DNA of 5,776 nucleotides, taken from NCBI GenBank assembly GCA_036004405.1, contig DASYRM010000186.1:1-5776 (forward strand), read 5' to 3'. This document shows, piece after piece, positions 1-5,426 of the stretch. A program made the translations under genes and the position numbers. Every line of letters starts with the position of its first letter. Position 1 is the first letter of the stretch. The notes below the pieces were generated by a model, which did no database searches, was not told the DNA's origin, and saw nothing but the letters and a program-made list of their open reading frames with translations. This stretch comes from DASYRM01 sp036004405 (lineage in GTDB: Bacteria > Acidobacteriota > Vicinamibacteria > Vicinamibacterales > UBA2999).

Positions 1-1
1 C

Positions 2-649
2 GCCGGGGGCCGCGTGCGCGTGGAGATCGCCGACACCGGGCGCGGCATCCCGCCCGAGATCCTCTCGCGCATCTTCGAGCCGTTCTTCACGACGAAGCCG
101 GCCGGCGAGGGCACCGGGCTCGGCCTGTCGCTGTGCCGCAGCATCGTCGAGGAGCACGGCGGCACCATCACCGTGGAGAGCGTGCCCGGCCGCGGCACCA
201 CGTTCGGCGTCGAGCTGCCGGTGGTGACACCGCCCTCGACGGCCGCGCGGACGGCGGCGGCGGCGGCGCCGGCCGCGGCCGCCGCGCGCGTGCTGATCGT
301 CGACGACGAGGAGGGCGTGGCGGAGGTCGTGGCCGAGGCGATCGGCCAGGACCATGAGACGCGCATCGCCAACCACGGCGCCGCCGCCCTCGACCTGCTG
401 GCCCAGGGCCGCTACGACGCGGTCGTATCCGACACCAAGATGCCGGTGATGGACGGCGAGGGCTTCTTCGGCGAGCTGGTGCGGCGCTTCCCCGGGATGC
501 GCCAGCGCATCGTGTTCCTCACCGGTGACGTCCTCAGCCGCGAGAAGCGCGCCTTCCTGGAATCGACAGGCGCGCCGGTCCTCCTCAAGCCCTGCGACCT
601 CGACGAAGTCCGCCGCGTCGTGAACAGCGTCCTCGCGCGCGGGCGCTGA
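2..649 (+). CDS. Hybrid sensor histidine kinase, C-terminal part (ATPase end + receiver domain)
   Basis: The frame is open from the first bases, so the gene starts upstream of the window; the GTG at 14 is internal. The C-terminal part of a HATPase_c domain is seen: the G1 box DTGRGI (32-49), the F box EPFFTTK (77-97) and the G2 box GTGLGL (110-127). After an Ala/Pro-rich linker (about 230-286) comes a full receiver domain: the acidic pair DD (302-307), the phospho-acceptor Asp in SDTKMP (codon 431-433), the switch Thr in LTGD (codon 521-523) and the conserved Lys in LLKP (codon 587-589). All key receiver residues are present. By family knowledge the kinase autophosphorylates on an upstream His (outside the window) and passes phosphate to its own or another receiver. 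No output domain follows, so the receiver is either a phosphorelay intermediate or feedback module. Sensor input and signal are unknown. Confidence 0.93.
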   Translation, partial: AGGRVRVEIADTGRGIPPEILSRIFEPFFTTKPAGEGTGLGLSLCRSIVEEHGGTITVESVPGRGTTFGVELPVVTPPSTAARTAAAAAPAAAAARVLIVDDEEGVAEVVAEAIGQDHETRIANHGAAALDLLAQGRYDAVVSDTKMPVMDGEGFFGELVRRFPGMRQRIVFLTGDVLSREKRAFLESTGAPVLLKPCDLDEVRRVVNSVLARGR

Positions 650-700
650 GCCCGTCCCCGCCCGCTCCGCTGGACCGCATGATGCATCAATGTGTCCACG

Positions 701-710
701 GAGGGGGGAG
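701..710 (+). promoter_or_regulatory. Ribosome binding site for the small lipoprotein
   Basis: The run GAGGGGGGAG ends 4 nt before ATG 715. It favours this ATG over the in-frame ATG at 679, which would put 12 extra residues before the signal peptide and has no Shine-Dalgarno sequence. Confidence 0.6.
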
Positions 711-714
711 ATCC

Positions 715-957
715 ATGAAGGTAATGACTACAACGCTGATCCTGGTGGCCGGCCTGGCGGCCGGCTGCGCCACGCCGTCGTACTACGGGCCGGGGCCCTC
801 GACGTCGTACTACGCCGCGCCGGGAACGACGACGAGCTACGTGTACACGCCGCCGGCTGGGACGACCTACGTCTACACGCCGTCGAATCGCGCGGCGTGC
901 GAGTCGGCGGGCGGTCGCTGGCACATGTTCTCGGCGACCTGCACGATCCCGCGATAG
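715..957 (+). CDS. Small Tyr-rich lipoprotein (80 aa), unrecognised family
   Basis: The first 18 residues form a short lipoprotein signal: Lys2, a hydrophobic stretch and the lipobox LAAGC with the lipidated Cys at 18. Ala at +2 is compatible with the outer membrane by the enterobacterial sorting rule. The mature chain is low-complexity, made of Tyr/Pro/Thr/Ser repeats: SYYGPGPST then SYYAAPGTT, followed by YVYTPPAGT and YVYTPSNRA. These come from DNA duplications: 12 identical bases at 776-787 and 803-814, and 14 of 15 at 838-852 and 868-882. The C-terminus is different, a compact stretch with Cys-x-x-x-Gly-Gly-Arg-Trp and a second Cys (ATCTIP), likely a disulfide-closed knob. It stands alone, between the kinase and a terminator-like hairpin. 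I cannot assign a function; a surface or peptidoglycan-associated structural role is only a guess. Confidence 0.82.
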   Translation: MKVMTTTLILVAGLAAGCATPSYYGPGPSTSYYAAPGTTTSYVYTPPAGTTYVYTPSNRAACESAGGRWHMFSATCTIPR

Positions 958-963
958 CTGCCG

Positions 964-999
964 ACGACGCGGGCCGGTGACGAGCCGGCCCGCTGTCGT
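964..999 (+). terminator. Strong stem-loop after the small lipoprotein gene
   Basis: A 9-bp perfect GC stem (GCGGGCCGG at 969-977 with CCGGCCCGC at 985-993, loop TGACGAG) is extended by five more pairs (ACGAC 964-968 with GTCGT 995-999) across a one-base bulge at T994. It begins 7 nt after the stop codon. A smaller hairpin follows at once (GCGGCG 1003-1008 with CGCCGC 1013-1018). There is no clear U-tract, so it may be a weak intrinsic terminator, a 3'-end stabiliser, or a dispersed palindromic repeat; its core recurs at 5427-5451. Confidence 0.6.
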
Positions 1000-1176
1000 G
1001 TTGCGGCGCTGACGCCGCCGCGGTCAGGATGGCATCCGACACGACGGCTCTCCCCGGAGAGTCGCGCCCTCCCGCCGACCACCCGCGCTCATCCGCTCGA
1101 CAACGCAGGCGATGGCTCCGCGGGAGGGGTGTGGCACCGCCCTTGCTCCCCTCACCGGCGAAAGACACTCGACGCC

Positions 1177-1182
1177 AGGAGG
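1177..1182 (+). promoter_or_regulatory. Ribosome binding site that sets the GTG 1190 start
   Basis: A perfect AGGAGG lies 7 nt upstream of GTG 1190. The longer in-frame ATG at 1112 would place 26 polar residues before the signal peptide and has no such site, so GTG 1190 is chosen. Confidence 0.8.
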
Positions 1183-1189
1183 AACTATC

Positions 1190-1948
1190 GTGGTTCGTGA
1201 ACCGCACCACGTCGGATTCCGGAGTGTCGCGCTCGCGGTCATGGTCCTGCTCGCGGGAGGATGCGTCTCGACGCCGGACTGGTACCGCAAGTACCAGCAG
1301 CCCTACCGGGCGCATCCCGAGCTGGATCGCCGGGCCAGAGCGGTCAGAGTCGTCGGCCTCCTGCCACCCGACATCAAGATCTACGAGCTCACCGCGGGCG
1401 GCGTCACGGAGTTGCGTGACGAGTGGAGCGCGGCCGGCCGGGACGCCGTCGTCCAGGGTTTGAGCGAGACGCTCAAGGAACGCGGCGTCGCCATCAAGCC
1501 GCTCGTCGTCGACAAGGATCTGCAGCGCTCGGTCGACGACGTCGCCGTGCTGTATCGGGCCGTCAGCAGCAGCATCATCGAGCACACCTACAAGGAACAC
1601 CCCTTCCACACCAAGCTGGAGAACTTCGACTATTCCGTGGGCCCCCTCGATCCGTTGCTGCAGAAGTACCAGGCCGACGGGATCGTCATCGTGTACGGCG
1701 TCGATCAGATCTCCACGGCCGGCCGCAAGGCGCTGCGCGGCGTCGGCCTCGTGCTGGGCGCCGTGACCGGCCAGGCCGTGGTCAGCTCGGGCACGACCGT
1801 GCTCAACATCGCGCTCGTCGATCGGTCGGGCGCCGTGCTCTGGTACAAGATCGCCGGCGACAGCGGAGGCTTCGATCTGCGCGATGCCCGCAGCGCGAAG
1901 GCCTTCGTGCAGCGGCTCGTCGCCGACTTCCCGGCGGTCGGTCGATGA
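1190..1948 (+). CDS. Uncharacterised lipoprotein (252 aa), first gene of the lipoprotein operon
   Basis: The start is GTG, set by a perfect Shine-Dalgarno sequence. Residues 1-25 are a lipoprotein signal (Arg at 3 and 11, hydrophobic core, lipobox LAGGC, Cys25; Val at +2 suggests outer-membrane location). The mature part starts with a Tyr/Arg-rich segment (DWYRKYQQPYR) and then alternating strand-like and helical segments: VVGLLPPDIKIYEL, a helix with DAVVQGLSETLKERG, YQADGIVIVYGVDQI, a Gly/Val-rich stretch GVGLVLGAVTG, and a final strand-like pair TVLNIALVDRSGAVLWY. This pattern (strand, 'make a list of subunits' helix, a strand ending in a D-G-I-V-I-V type core, then a 'SGAVLW' strand) recalls periplasmic lipoproteins of the GNA1162/CsgG-like or DUF799 type, but I see no decisive motif. 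The ATG of the protease overlaps its stop (ATGA at 1945-1948), so the two are translationally coupled. Confidence 0.88.
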   Translation: MVREPHHVGFRSVALAVMVLLAGGCVSTPDWYRKYQQPYRAHPELDRRARAVRVVGLLPPDIKIYELTAGGVTELRDEWSAAGRDAVVQGLSETLKERGVAIKPLVVDKDLQRSVDDVAVLYRAVSSSIIEHTYKEHPFHTKLENFDYSVGPLDPLLQKYQADGIVIVYGVDQISTAGRKALRGVGLVLGAVTGQAVVSSGTTVLNIALVDRSGAVLWYKIAGDSGGFDLRDARSAKAFVQRLVADFPAVGR

Positions 1949-3102
1949 CGCCGGCCCGCGCGCTGCTGGCGGCCGTGCTGCTAGCCGGCTGCGCCACCAC
2001 CAATCTGGCGCCGCTGACCGGCGCCGGCACCGCCCTCGAAGGCGACGAGCAGCGGCTGTGGCGGCGGTCGGAGGAAGAGCAGCGCGCGCTCGATCAGAGC
2101 GGGCTGCTCTATCGCCACGAGGAGCTGGAGACGTACCTCAATGACGTGGCCCGCCGGCTGCAGCCGGCCGAGGTGTACCAGCGGATTCCGTTTCGCGTAC
2201 GGGTCCTCAGCAACCCGCGCCTCAACGCCTTCGCCTTTCCGAACGGCGTCATCTACGTCCACACCGGCCTGCTGGCCCGGCTGGACAACGAGGCGCAGCT
2301 GGCCGTGTTGCTCGGCCACGAGATGACGCACGCCACCCATCGCCATGCCGTGAAAGAGTTCCGCGAGACGAAGAACAAGCGGGCGTGGCTGGCCAGCGTG
2401 CAGACGACGCTGGGCGGCGTGCCCGGCATCGGCGGGCTGGCCGGCGTGCTCGGCGAGATCGGCGCCACCGCCGCCGTGACCGGCTATTCGCGCGATCTGG
2501 AGCGGCAGGCCGACGTCGAAGGACTCCGGCACGGGGTCGCCGCCGGCTACGATCCGGCCGAGGCGCCGAAGCTCTTCCACGTGCTCGAGCGCGACGTCCA
2601 GCAGGAGAAGGCGCAGGTCCCGCTCTTCTACGCCACCCACCCGCGACTGCAGGAGCGCCGGGCCACGATCGAGGACATGCTGCGAACCGATTATCGCGAT
2701 CGCACCGGCGGCCTCACCAATGCCGCGGTGTTTCGCAAGAAGACGACCCCCGTCGTCTTCGATAACGCGTGGATGGATCTCAAGGCCGGCCGCTTCGACG
2801 CCGCCCAGCACGGCGCCGAGAAGTACGTGACGCTGACCAACGACGCGCGCGGGCATTACCTGCTCGGCGAGGTGCTGCGCCAGAAGGGCGAGCGGGCCAT
2901 GGCCGACCAGGCCATCACGCACTACAAGCGCGCGATCGCCGTCGACCGGGCCTATCCCGATCCCCATCGGGGGCTCGGCCTCCTGCATTTCCAGCTCGCC
3001 CAGAAGCCGCAGGCCCGGCGCGCGCTGGAAACGTACCTGTCGCTGTCGCCCCAGGCGAGCGACCGCGCGTACATCGAGGACTACATCAAGCTATGCAAGT
3101 GA
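1945..3102 (+). CDS. M48 family metalloprotease lipoprotein with C-terminal TPR region (BepA/YfgC-like)
   Basis: The product has 385 residues. A very short lipoprotein signal ends in LLAGC with Cys16 (Ala at +2). The peptidase domain has the family signature strand NAFAFPNGVIYVHTGLL (from residue 94), the zinc motif HEMTH (His125, Glu126, His129) and the third ligand region ERQAD with Glu186 and Asp190, so all catalytic residues are present. From about residue 274 the chain changes to helical TPR-like repeats (AGRFDAAQHGAEKY, HYLLGEVLRQKGE, HYKRAIAVDRAYPDPHRGLG, QARRALETYLSLSP). This protease-plus-TPR layout is that of BepA/YfgC, a periplasmic protease and chaperone that degrades or helps misassembled outer-membrane proteins at the BAM and LPS-insertion machinery. 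Unlike E. coli BepA it is predicted to be lipid-anchored. It overlaps the upstream gene by 4 nt and the downstream gene by 10 nt. A similar-length alternative is any other M48C protease; specific substrates cannot be told. Confidence 0.93.
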   Translation: MTPARALLAAVLLAGCATTNLAPLTGAGTALEGDEQRLWRRSEEEQRALDQSGLLYRHEELETYLNDVARRLQPAEVYQRIPFRVRVLSNPRLNAFAFPNGVIYVHTGLLARLDNEAQLAVLLGHEMTHATHRHAVKEFRETKNKRAWLASVQTTLGGVPGIGGLAGVLGEIGATAAVTGYSRDLERQADVEGLRHGVAAGYDPAEAPKLFHVLERDVQQEKAQVPLFYATHPRLQERRATIEDMLRTDYRDRTGGLTNAAVFRKKTTPVVFDNAWMDLKAGRFDAAQHGAEKYVTLTNDARGHYLLGEVLRQKGERAMADQAITHYKRAIAVDRAYPDPHRGLGLLHFQLAQKPQARRALETYLSLSPQASDRAYIEDYIKLCK

Positions 3103-3668
3103 CCAGGGCCTCGTCCGTCGGCGCGCTCCTGCTCGGCATCGGCCTGCTGGTCGGCGGCTGCGTCAGTCTTCCCTGGCAGCCGACTGCCGGCCTCTACAAC
3201 TCGCCGGCGGAGAACTTCGCCGTCGAGCTGCCCCAGGGTTGGATGCGGCTGAACTCGAACGAGGACCTGCTCATCACCCGGGACGGCATCCTGTTGCAGC
3301 ACGTGAGCGTGGAGCGGGCCGCCGTCGACCGGCCGCTGAAGAGCACGAAGAAGACCCTGACCCGCGGGATGCAGCCACAGGCCGTCGCCGAGGTCATCAT
3401 CGACAACTTCATGTCGTCCGAGCGCATGCTGGACGTCAAGGTCGTGGAGAACCGGCCCGTCCAGGTCGCGCAGTACCGCGGCTTCCGACTCGTCTACACC
3501 CACCGCGACAAGAACGGCCTGCGCTTCAAGAGCGTGCTCCACGGCTTTTTGGCCGGCGACGTCTTGTACGCCATCCGTTACACGGCCGCCGAGCGCTACT
3601 ACTTCGCCAAGGACCTGCCCACGTTCGAGCAGGTCCTGGCGAGCTTCAGGTTGATCCGCCCCGTCTGA
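3093..3668 (+). CDS. Uncharacterised lipoprotein (191 aa), third gene of the operon
   Basis: The signal has Arg5, a Leu/Gly-rich core and lipobox LVGGC with Cys23 (Val at +2). ATG 3093 overlaps the protease gene by 10 nt and has GAGGA at 3076-3080, 12 nt upstream. GTG 3099 is an alternative start that would give a GTGA 4-nt overlap and loses only two residues. The mature domain opens with ENFAVELPQGWMRL, the 'F-x-V-x-x-P-x-G-W' opening seen in PsbP-like and Mog1-like alpha/beta domains. It continues with strand-like segments (LLQHVSVERA, MLDVKVVENRPVQVAQYRGFRLVYTH, LRFKSVLHGFLAGDVLYAIRYTA) and closes with a helix and strand (FEQVLASFRLI), again typical of that fold (inference). No catalytic motif is visible. 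Tight coupling to the protease suggests a substrate-binding or adaptor partner, but this is inferred from position only. Its stop lies 4 bp from the stop of the convergent gene. Confidence 0.9.
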   Translation: MQVTRASSVGALLLGIGLLVGGCVSLPWQPTAGLYNSPAENFAVELPQGWMRLNSNEDLLITRDGILLQHVSVERAAVDRPLKSTKKTLTRGMQPQAVAEVIIDNFMSSERMLDVKVVENRPVQVAQYRGFRLVYTHRDKNGLRFKSVLHGFLAGDVLYAIRYTAAERYYFAKDLPTFEQVLASFRLIRPV

Positions 3669-3672
3669 GTCC

Positions 3673-4212
3673 CTACTTCGCCGCCGTGGGCTTGGTCTGG
3701 CCCTTGCTCTTCTCGTAGACGTTCACCGCCTTCTTCAGATCCCGGTACTCCGAGCACGGAAGGAAGCAGAGGCGGTCGAGCTTGGCCAGATGCTCCTTGG
3801 CCTTCGCGAGGTTGTCGAGCTGCAGGTAGGCCTCGCCGATGTACTCGTGGGCTCCGCGGTGCTCGGGGTCGATGGCGAGCGCCTTCTCGTAGATGGGCAG
3901 CGCCGCGGCCGGATCGCCATTCTTGCGGGTGGCATACGCCAGCCAGTTGTAGGCGTCGGCATTCGTGTCGTCGCGCGTCACGACGCCCTCGAGCAGGCGG
4001 ATCGCCGAGGGGTACTGGCCGGCCTTGATCGACTTCACCGCCGCGGTGTAGTCGGGGTCGACGGCCTTGGCGGCCTCGCCCCCACCGCCCCCGCCTCCCC
4101 CACCTCCCCCGCCACCACCACCGCCGCCACCGCCAGCCGCGAGCACCGGCAGCGGTACGCTGGTCACCAGGAACCCGAGCACGATCCAGAGCGTAACCGC
4201 GTATCTCGTCAT
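3673..4212 (-). CDS. Secreted TPR protein with a mature N-terminal poly-glycine run (179 aa)
   Basis: ATG at 4210-4212 is chosen because AGGAGG sits 7 nt upstream on this strand (plus 4220-4225); the frame stays open further upstream but lacks that support. Residues 1-26 are a Sec signal peptide (Arg3, hydrophobic core, VLAA cleavage region) without a lipobox. Directly after it are 19 consecutive glycines (27-45), then EAAK and TPR repeats: YTAAVKSIKAGQYPSAIRLL, DAYNWLAYATRKNGDPAAALPIYEKALAIDP with HRGAHEYIGEAYLQL, and AKAKEHLAKLD. After the repeats comes C149-x3-C153 in LCFLPCSEYRDLKKAV, a Cys pair and Tyr that I recall from other small exported TPR proteins; a periplasmic disulfide is likely. 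The C-terminus is Lys-rich. It probably acts as a periplasmic scaffold. It runs convergently into the lipoprotein operon, leaving no room for a terminator between them, and is followed upstream by the zinc-protein gene in the same direction (88-nt gap). Confidence 0.92.
   Translation of the reverse strand: MTRYAVTLWIVLGFLVTSVPLPVLAAGGGGGGGGGGGGGGGGGGGEAAKAVDPDYTAAVKSIKAGQYPSAIRLLEGVVTRDDTNADAYNWLAYATRKNGDPAAALPIYEKALAIDPEHRGAHEYIGEAYLQLDNLAKAKEHLAKLDRLCFLPCSEYRDLKKAVNVYEKSKGQTKPTAAK
4078..4134 (-). repeat. 19-codon poly-Gly tract with four evenly spaced G5 runs (G-quadruplex motif)
   Basis: On the coding strand the distal half reads as four G5 runs separated by AGGT, AGGC and CGGT, that is, an exact 9-nt period (C5 blocks on the plus strand at 4079-4083, 4088-4092, 4097-4101 and 4106-4110). 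The other half uses mostly GGC and GGT codons. All four glycine codons occur: 7 GGC, 6 GGT, 4 GGG, 2 GGA. Confidence 0.85.
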
Positions 4213-4219
4213 GGCGGCT

Positions 4220-4225
4220 CCTCCT
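4220..4225 (-). promoter_or_regulatory. Ribosome binding site of the poly-Gly TPR gene
   Basis: AGGAGG on the minus strand, 7 nt from the ATG at 4212-4210. It settles the start at the signal-peptide methionine rather than the much longer upstream-open frame. Confidence 0.8.
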
Positions 4226-4300
4226 GGCGGTCGGATGGCTGGGAGAGCAACACCGAGGGTCGCCCGCCGGTTCCGGCGTGCGTTCGAAAGGGGGCGGCCC

Positions 4301-4528
4301 TCAGCGTGAGGGCGTGCGAAGCACCCGTGTCCAGCAGTTCGCGTGCGCGAGCCGCTGATCACCGTCTCGGCGGATCGGCTGCGTGGGAAGAATGGGCCGG
4401 CCACAGAGCACGCAGAGCACCTCGGGACATTCGGTATGCTGCACGCGGCCGTCACCGCGAAACACGACGTTCTGGCCAGGCTCGAGCTGCACCCGGCAGA
4501 CGGCGCAGCGTGGAAGCTCGGCGGTCAT
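4301..4528 (-). CDS. 75-aa double zinc-binding protein, tandem CxxC-x19-HxxC units (LIM-like layout)
   Basis: Start ATG at 4528-4526, stop at 4303-4301. Two units of exactly the same spacing follow each other: C8-x2-C11-x19-H31-x2-C34 and C39-x2-C42-x19-H62-x2-C65, period 31 residues. Besides the ligands the units share Pro17/48, Gln19/50, Gly25/56, Asp26/57 and Arg28/59, so they arose by internal duplication. Each would bind one zinc. The layout is close to a LIM domain (CxxC-x16-23-HxxC-x2-CxxC-x16-21-CxxC/H/D) but the linker between the units is four residues, not two. No signal peptide, so it is likely cytoplasmic; a protein-protein or nucleic-acid adaptor role is a guess. It has only a weak GGTG before the start. 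It is divergent from the Crp-type regulator, 132 bp apart. A 7-bp hairpin (GCCCTCA 4297-4303 with TGAGGGC 4307-4313) spans the stop codon. Confidence 0.82.
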   Translation of the reverse strand: MTAELPRCAVCRVQLEPGQNVVFRGDGRVQHTECPEVLCVLCGRPILPTQPIRRDGDQRLAHANCWTRVLRTPSR

Positions 4529-4563
4529 TGGTTCACCATCGAATCCATCGCCGTTCGGCCCGG

Positions 4564-4592
4564 AGTGTACGCGCGCCCCCGGAGCCCGTGAA
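4564..4592 (-). promoter_or_regulatory. Candidate promoter of the zinc-protein gene
   Basis: On the minus strand a -35-like TTCACG (plus 4587-4592) and a -10-like TACACT (plus 4564-4569) are separated by 17 bp, which would start transcription near 4557, about 29 nt before the ATG. Each hexamer matches sigma-70 at four of six positions. The -10 overlaps a TGTACGC half-site (4566-4572) that is also found in the dyad at 4612-4625. Confidence 0.3.
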
Positions 4593-4611
4593 GTGAAATT
4601 CGGCCGGTTAT

Positions 4612-4625
4612 GTACGCTGGCGTAC
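4612..4625. promoter_or_regulatory. Perfect dyad GTACGC-TG-GCGTAC in the divergent promoter region
   Basis: Six-base arms around a 2-bp centre, located in the -35 region of the Crp-type regulator gene (23 bp before its -10). A further TGTACGC half-site is at 4566-4572. It is a plausible operator for the regulator or another dimeric factor; it is not the classical TGTGA-N6-TCACA Crp site. Confidence 0.45.
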
Positions 4626-4647
4626 CGACCGTTCCGCCGCGCGCGTT

Positions 4648-4653
4648 TATACT
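4648..4653 (+). promoter_or_regulatory. -10 element of a probably leaderless regulator transcript
   Basis: TATACT matches the sigma-70 -10 consensus at five of six bases and ends 7 bp before ATG 4661, so transcription would begin at or next to the start codon. No Shine-Dalgarno sequence precedes this ATG. A good -35 is missing at 16-18 bp, which suggests activator dependence. Confidence 0.45.
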
Positions 4654-4670
4654 CTCGGCGATGCCGAGAG
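4652..4670. promoter_or_regulatory. Perfect 8-bp inverted repeat enclosing the regulator start codon
   Basis: CTCTCGGC (4652-4659) pairs with GCCGAGAG (4663-4670) around a GAT centre, and the start ATG 4661-4663 lies inside. In DNA it would be an operator over the transcription start; in RNA, if the transcript begins upstream, a hairpin hiding the start codon. Confidence 0.5.
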
Positions 4671-5359
4671 ATGCTGAGGCGAATCGTCTGCTCGCCGCCC
4701 TTGCTCCGGAGGCGCGTGATCGCTTGCTCCGCGACGCCACATCCGAACCGCTGGAGGCGCACCAGGTGCTGTACACGGCCGGCCGTGACATCACCCACGT
4801 GTATTTTCCCGTCAGTGGGATGATTTCCCTGGTCGTCAAGATGACGGACGCCGACGACGTGGAGGCGACGACGATCGGCAACGAGGGTCTCCTCGGCATT
4901 GCCGTCATCCTCGGTGTCGCGTCCACCACGATGGAAGCGCTGTGTCAGATCGCCGGCCGCGCGCTGAGGGTCCCGGCCAGGGCCATCCTGGAAGAGACTC
5001 GGCGCACGCCCAGGGTGAACCGACTGCTCCTGCGCTATGCCGAAGCCATGATGGTCCAGCTCGCCCAGCATGCGGCATGCAATCGCACCCATTCCATCGA
5101 GCAGCGGTGCGCGCGGTGGCTGCTGATGACGCGCGACCGTGTCGCGAGCGACGAGTTTCCGCTGACCCAGCAATTCTTGGCCCAGATGCTCGGCGTCCGA
5201 CGCGCCACGGTCACGACGGTCGCCGGCGCCTTGCAGAAGGCGGGATTGATCGGCTACAGCCGAGGCCGCATTCGCATCGTCGATGAACGAGGTCTCGAAG
5301 GCGTCGCCTGCGAGTGTTATGACGTCGTTCGCCGCGTCATGAAGACGGTCACCGCGTGA
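4661..5359 (+). CDS. Crp/Fnr family transcriptional regulator (232 aa)
   Basis: The N-terminal cyclic-nucleotide-type beta-barrel covers about residues 1-120: NRLLAALAPEARDRLL lead-in, HQVLYTAGRDITHVYFPVSGMISLVV, then TTIGNEGLLGIAVILG. The usual cAMP-binding phosphate cassette (RxS in a GE...A setting) is not evident, and no Cys set for an Fnr iron-sulfur cluster is seen, so the ligand is unknown. A dimerisation helix (LLLRYAEAMMVQLAQHAACNRTHSIEQRCARWLL) leads to a winged helix: LTQQFLAQMLGVRRATVTTVAGALQKAGLI with wing YSRGRIRIVD, and the tail CECYDVV. I recognise this as a widespread Crp-like group with GNEG and CECY motifs. ATG 4661 is preferred over ATG 4610 because the family homology starts about 8 residues later and the -10 sits between the two. 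It is divergent from the zinc-protein gene and probably autoregulated through the dyads at its start. Confidence 0.93.
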   Translation: MPRDAEANRLLAALAPEARDRLLRDATSEPLEAHQVLYTAGRDITHVYFPVSGMISLVVKMTDADDVEATTIGNEGLLGIAVILGVASTTMEALCQIAGRALRVPARAILEETRRTPRVNRLLLRYAEAMMVQLAQHAACNRTHSIEQRCARWLLMTRDRVASDEFPLTQQFLAQMLGVRRATVTTVAGALQKAGLIGYSRGRIRIVDERGLEGVACECYDVVRRVMKTVTA

Positions 5360-5379
5360 GGAATGCCGGCTGAGCTTGA

Positions 5380-5424
5380 TGGAGCCGGGGGCGGGAGTTG
5401 AACCCGCGACCTACTGATTACGAA
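5380..5424 (-). pseudogene. 3' half of a tRNA-Thr(CGU) gene, broken in the anticodon loop; candidate attachment site
   Basis: Reading the minus strand from 5424 down: anticodon loop TTCGTAA (anticodon CGT at 5422-5420), 3' anticodon strand TCAGT, variable loop AGGTC, T stem GCGGG and CCCGC around TTCAACT (5407-5391), acceptor strand CCCCGGC (5390-5384), discriminator T and encoded CCA (5382-5380). Upstream of 5424 the expected partner strand ACTGA is replaced by CGCGT, and no D arm or 5' acceptor strand (GCCGGGG) is found in the rest of the window. A 3' tRNA half ending in the anticodon loop is the known scar left by tyrosine-recombinase integration into tRNA genes. It lies 20 nt after the regulator stop. 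Confidence 0.75.
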
Positions 5425-5426
5425 AC

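Noticed and set aside
680..689. Perfect 10-bp palindrome TGATGCATCA before the small lipoprotein gene
   Set aside because: Could be an operator, but one short palindrome without a visible promoter or second copy is not enough.
728..1609. 293-residue minus-strand open frame across the small lipoprotein, the gap and the next gene
   Set aside because: It crosses the hairpin and covers two supported plus-strand genes; Arg/Ser/Ala-rich composition is typical of a shadow frame.
1981..2988. 335-residue minus-strand open frame antisense to the M48 protease gene
   Set aside because: It is the high-GC shadow of a well-recognised protease with intact motifs; the translation is rich in Gly/Val/His/Leu without any domain.
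3790..4596. 268-residue plus-strand open frame opposite the TPR and zinc-protein genes
   Set aside because: It overlaps two minus-strand genes with signal peptide, ribosome site and zinc motifs; no recognisable domain in this frame.
4529..5173. Long N-terminal extension of the zinc-protein frame into the regulator gene
   Set aside because: It would lie antisense to the Crp-type regulator, and the conserved zinc units begin just after ATG 4528.
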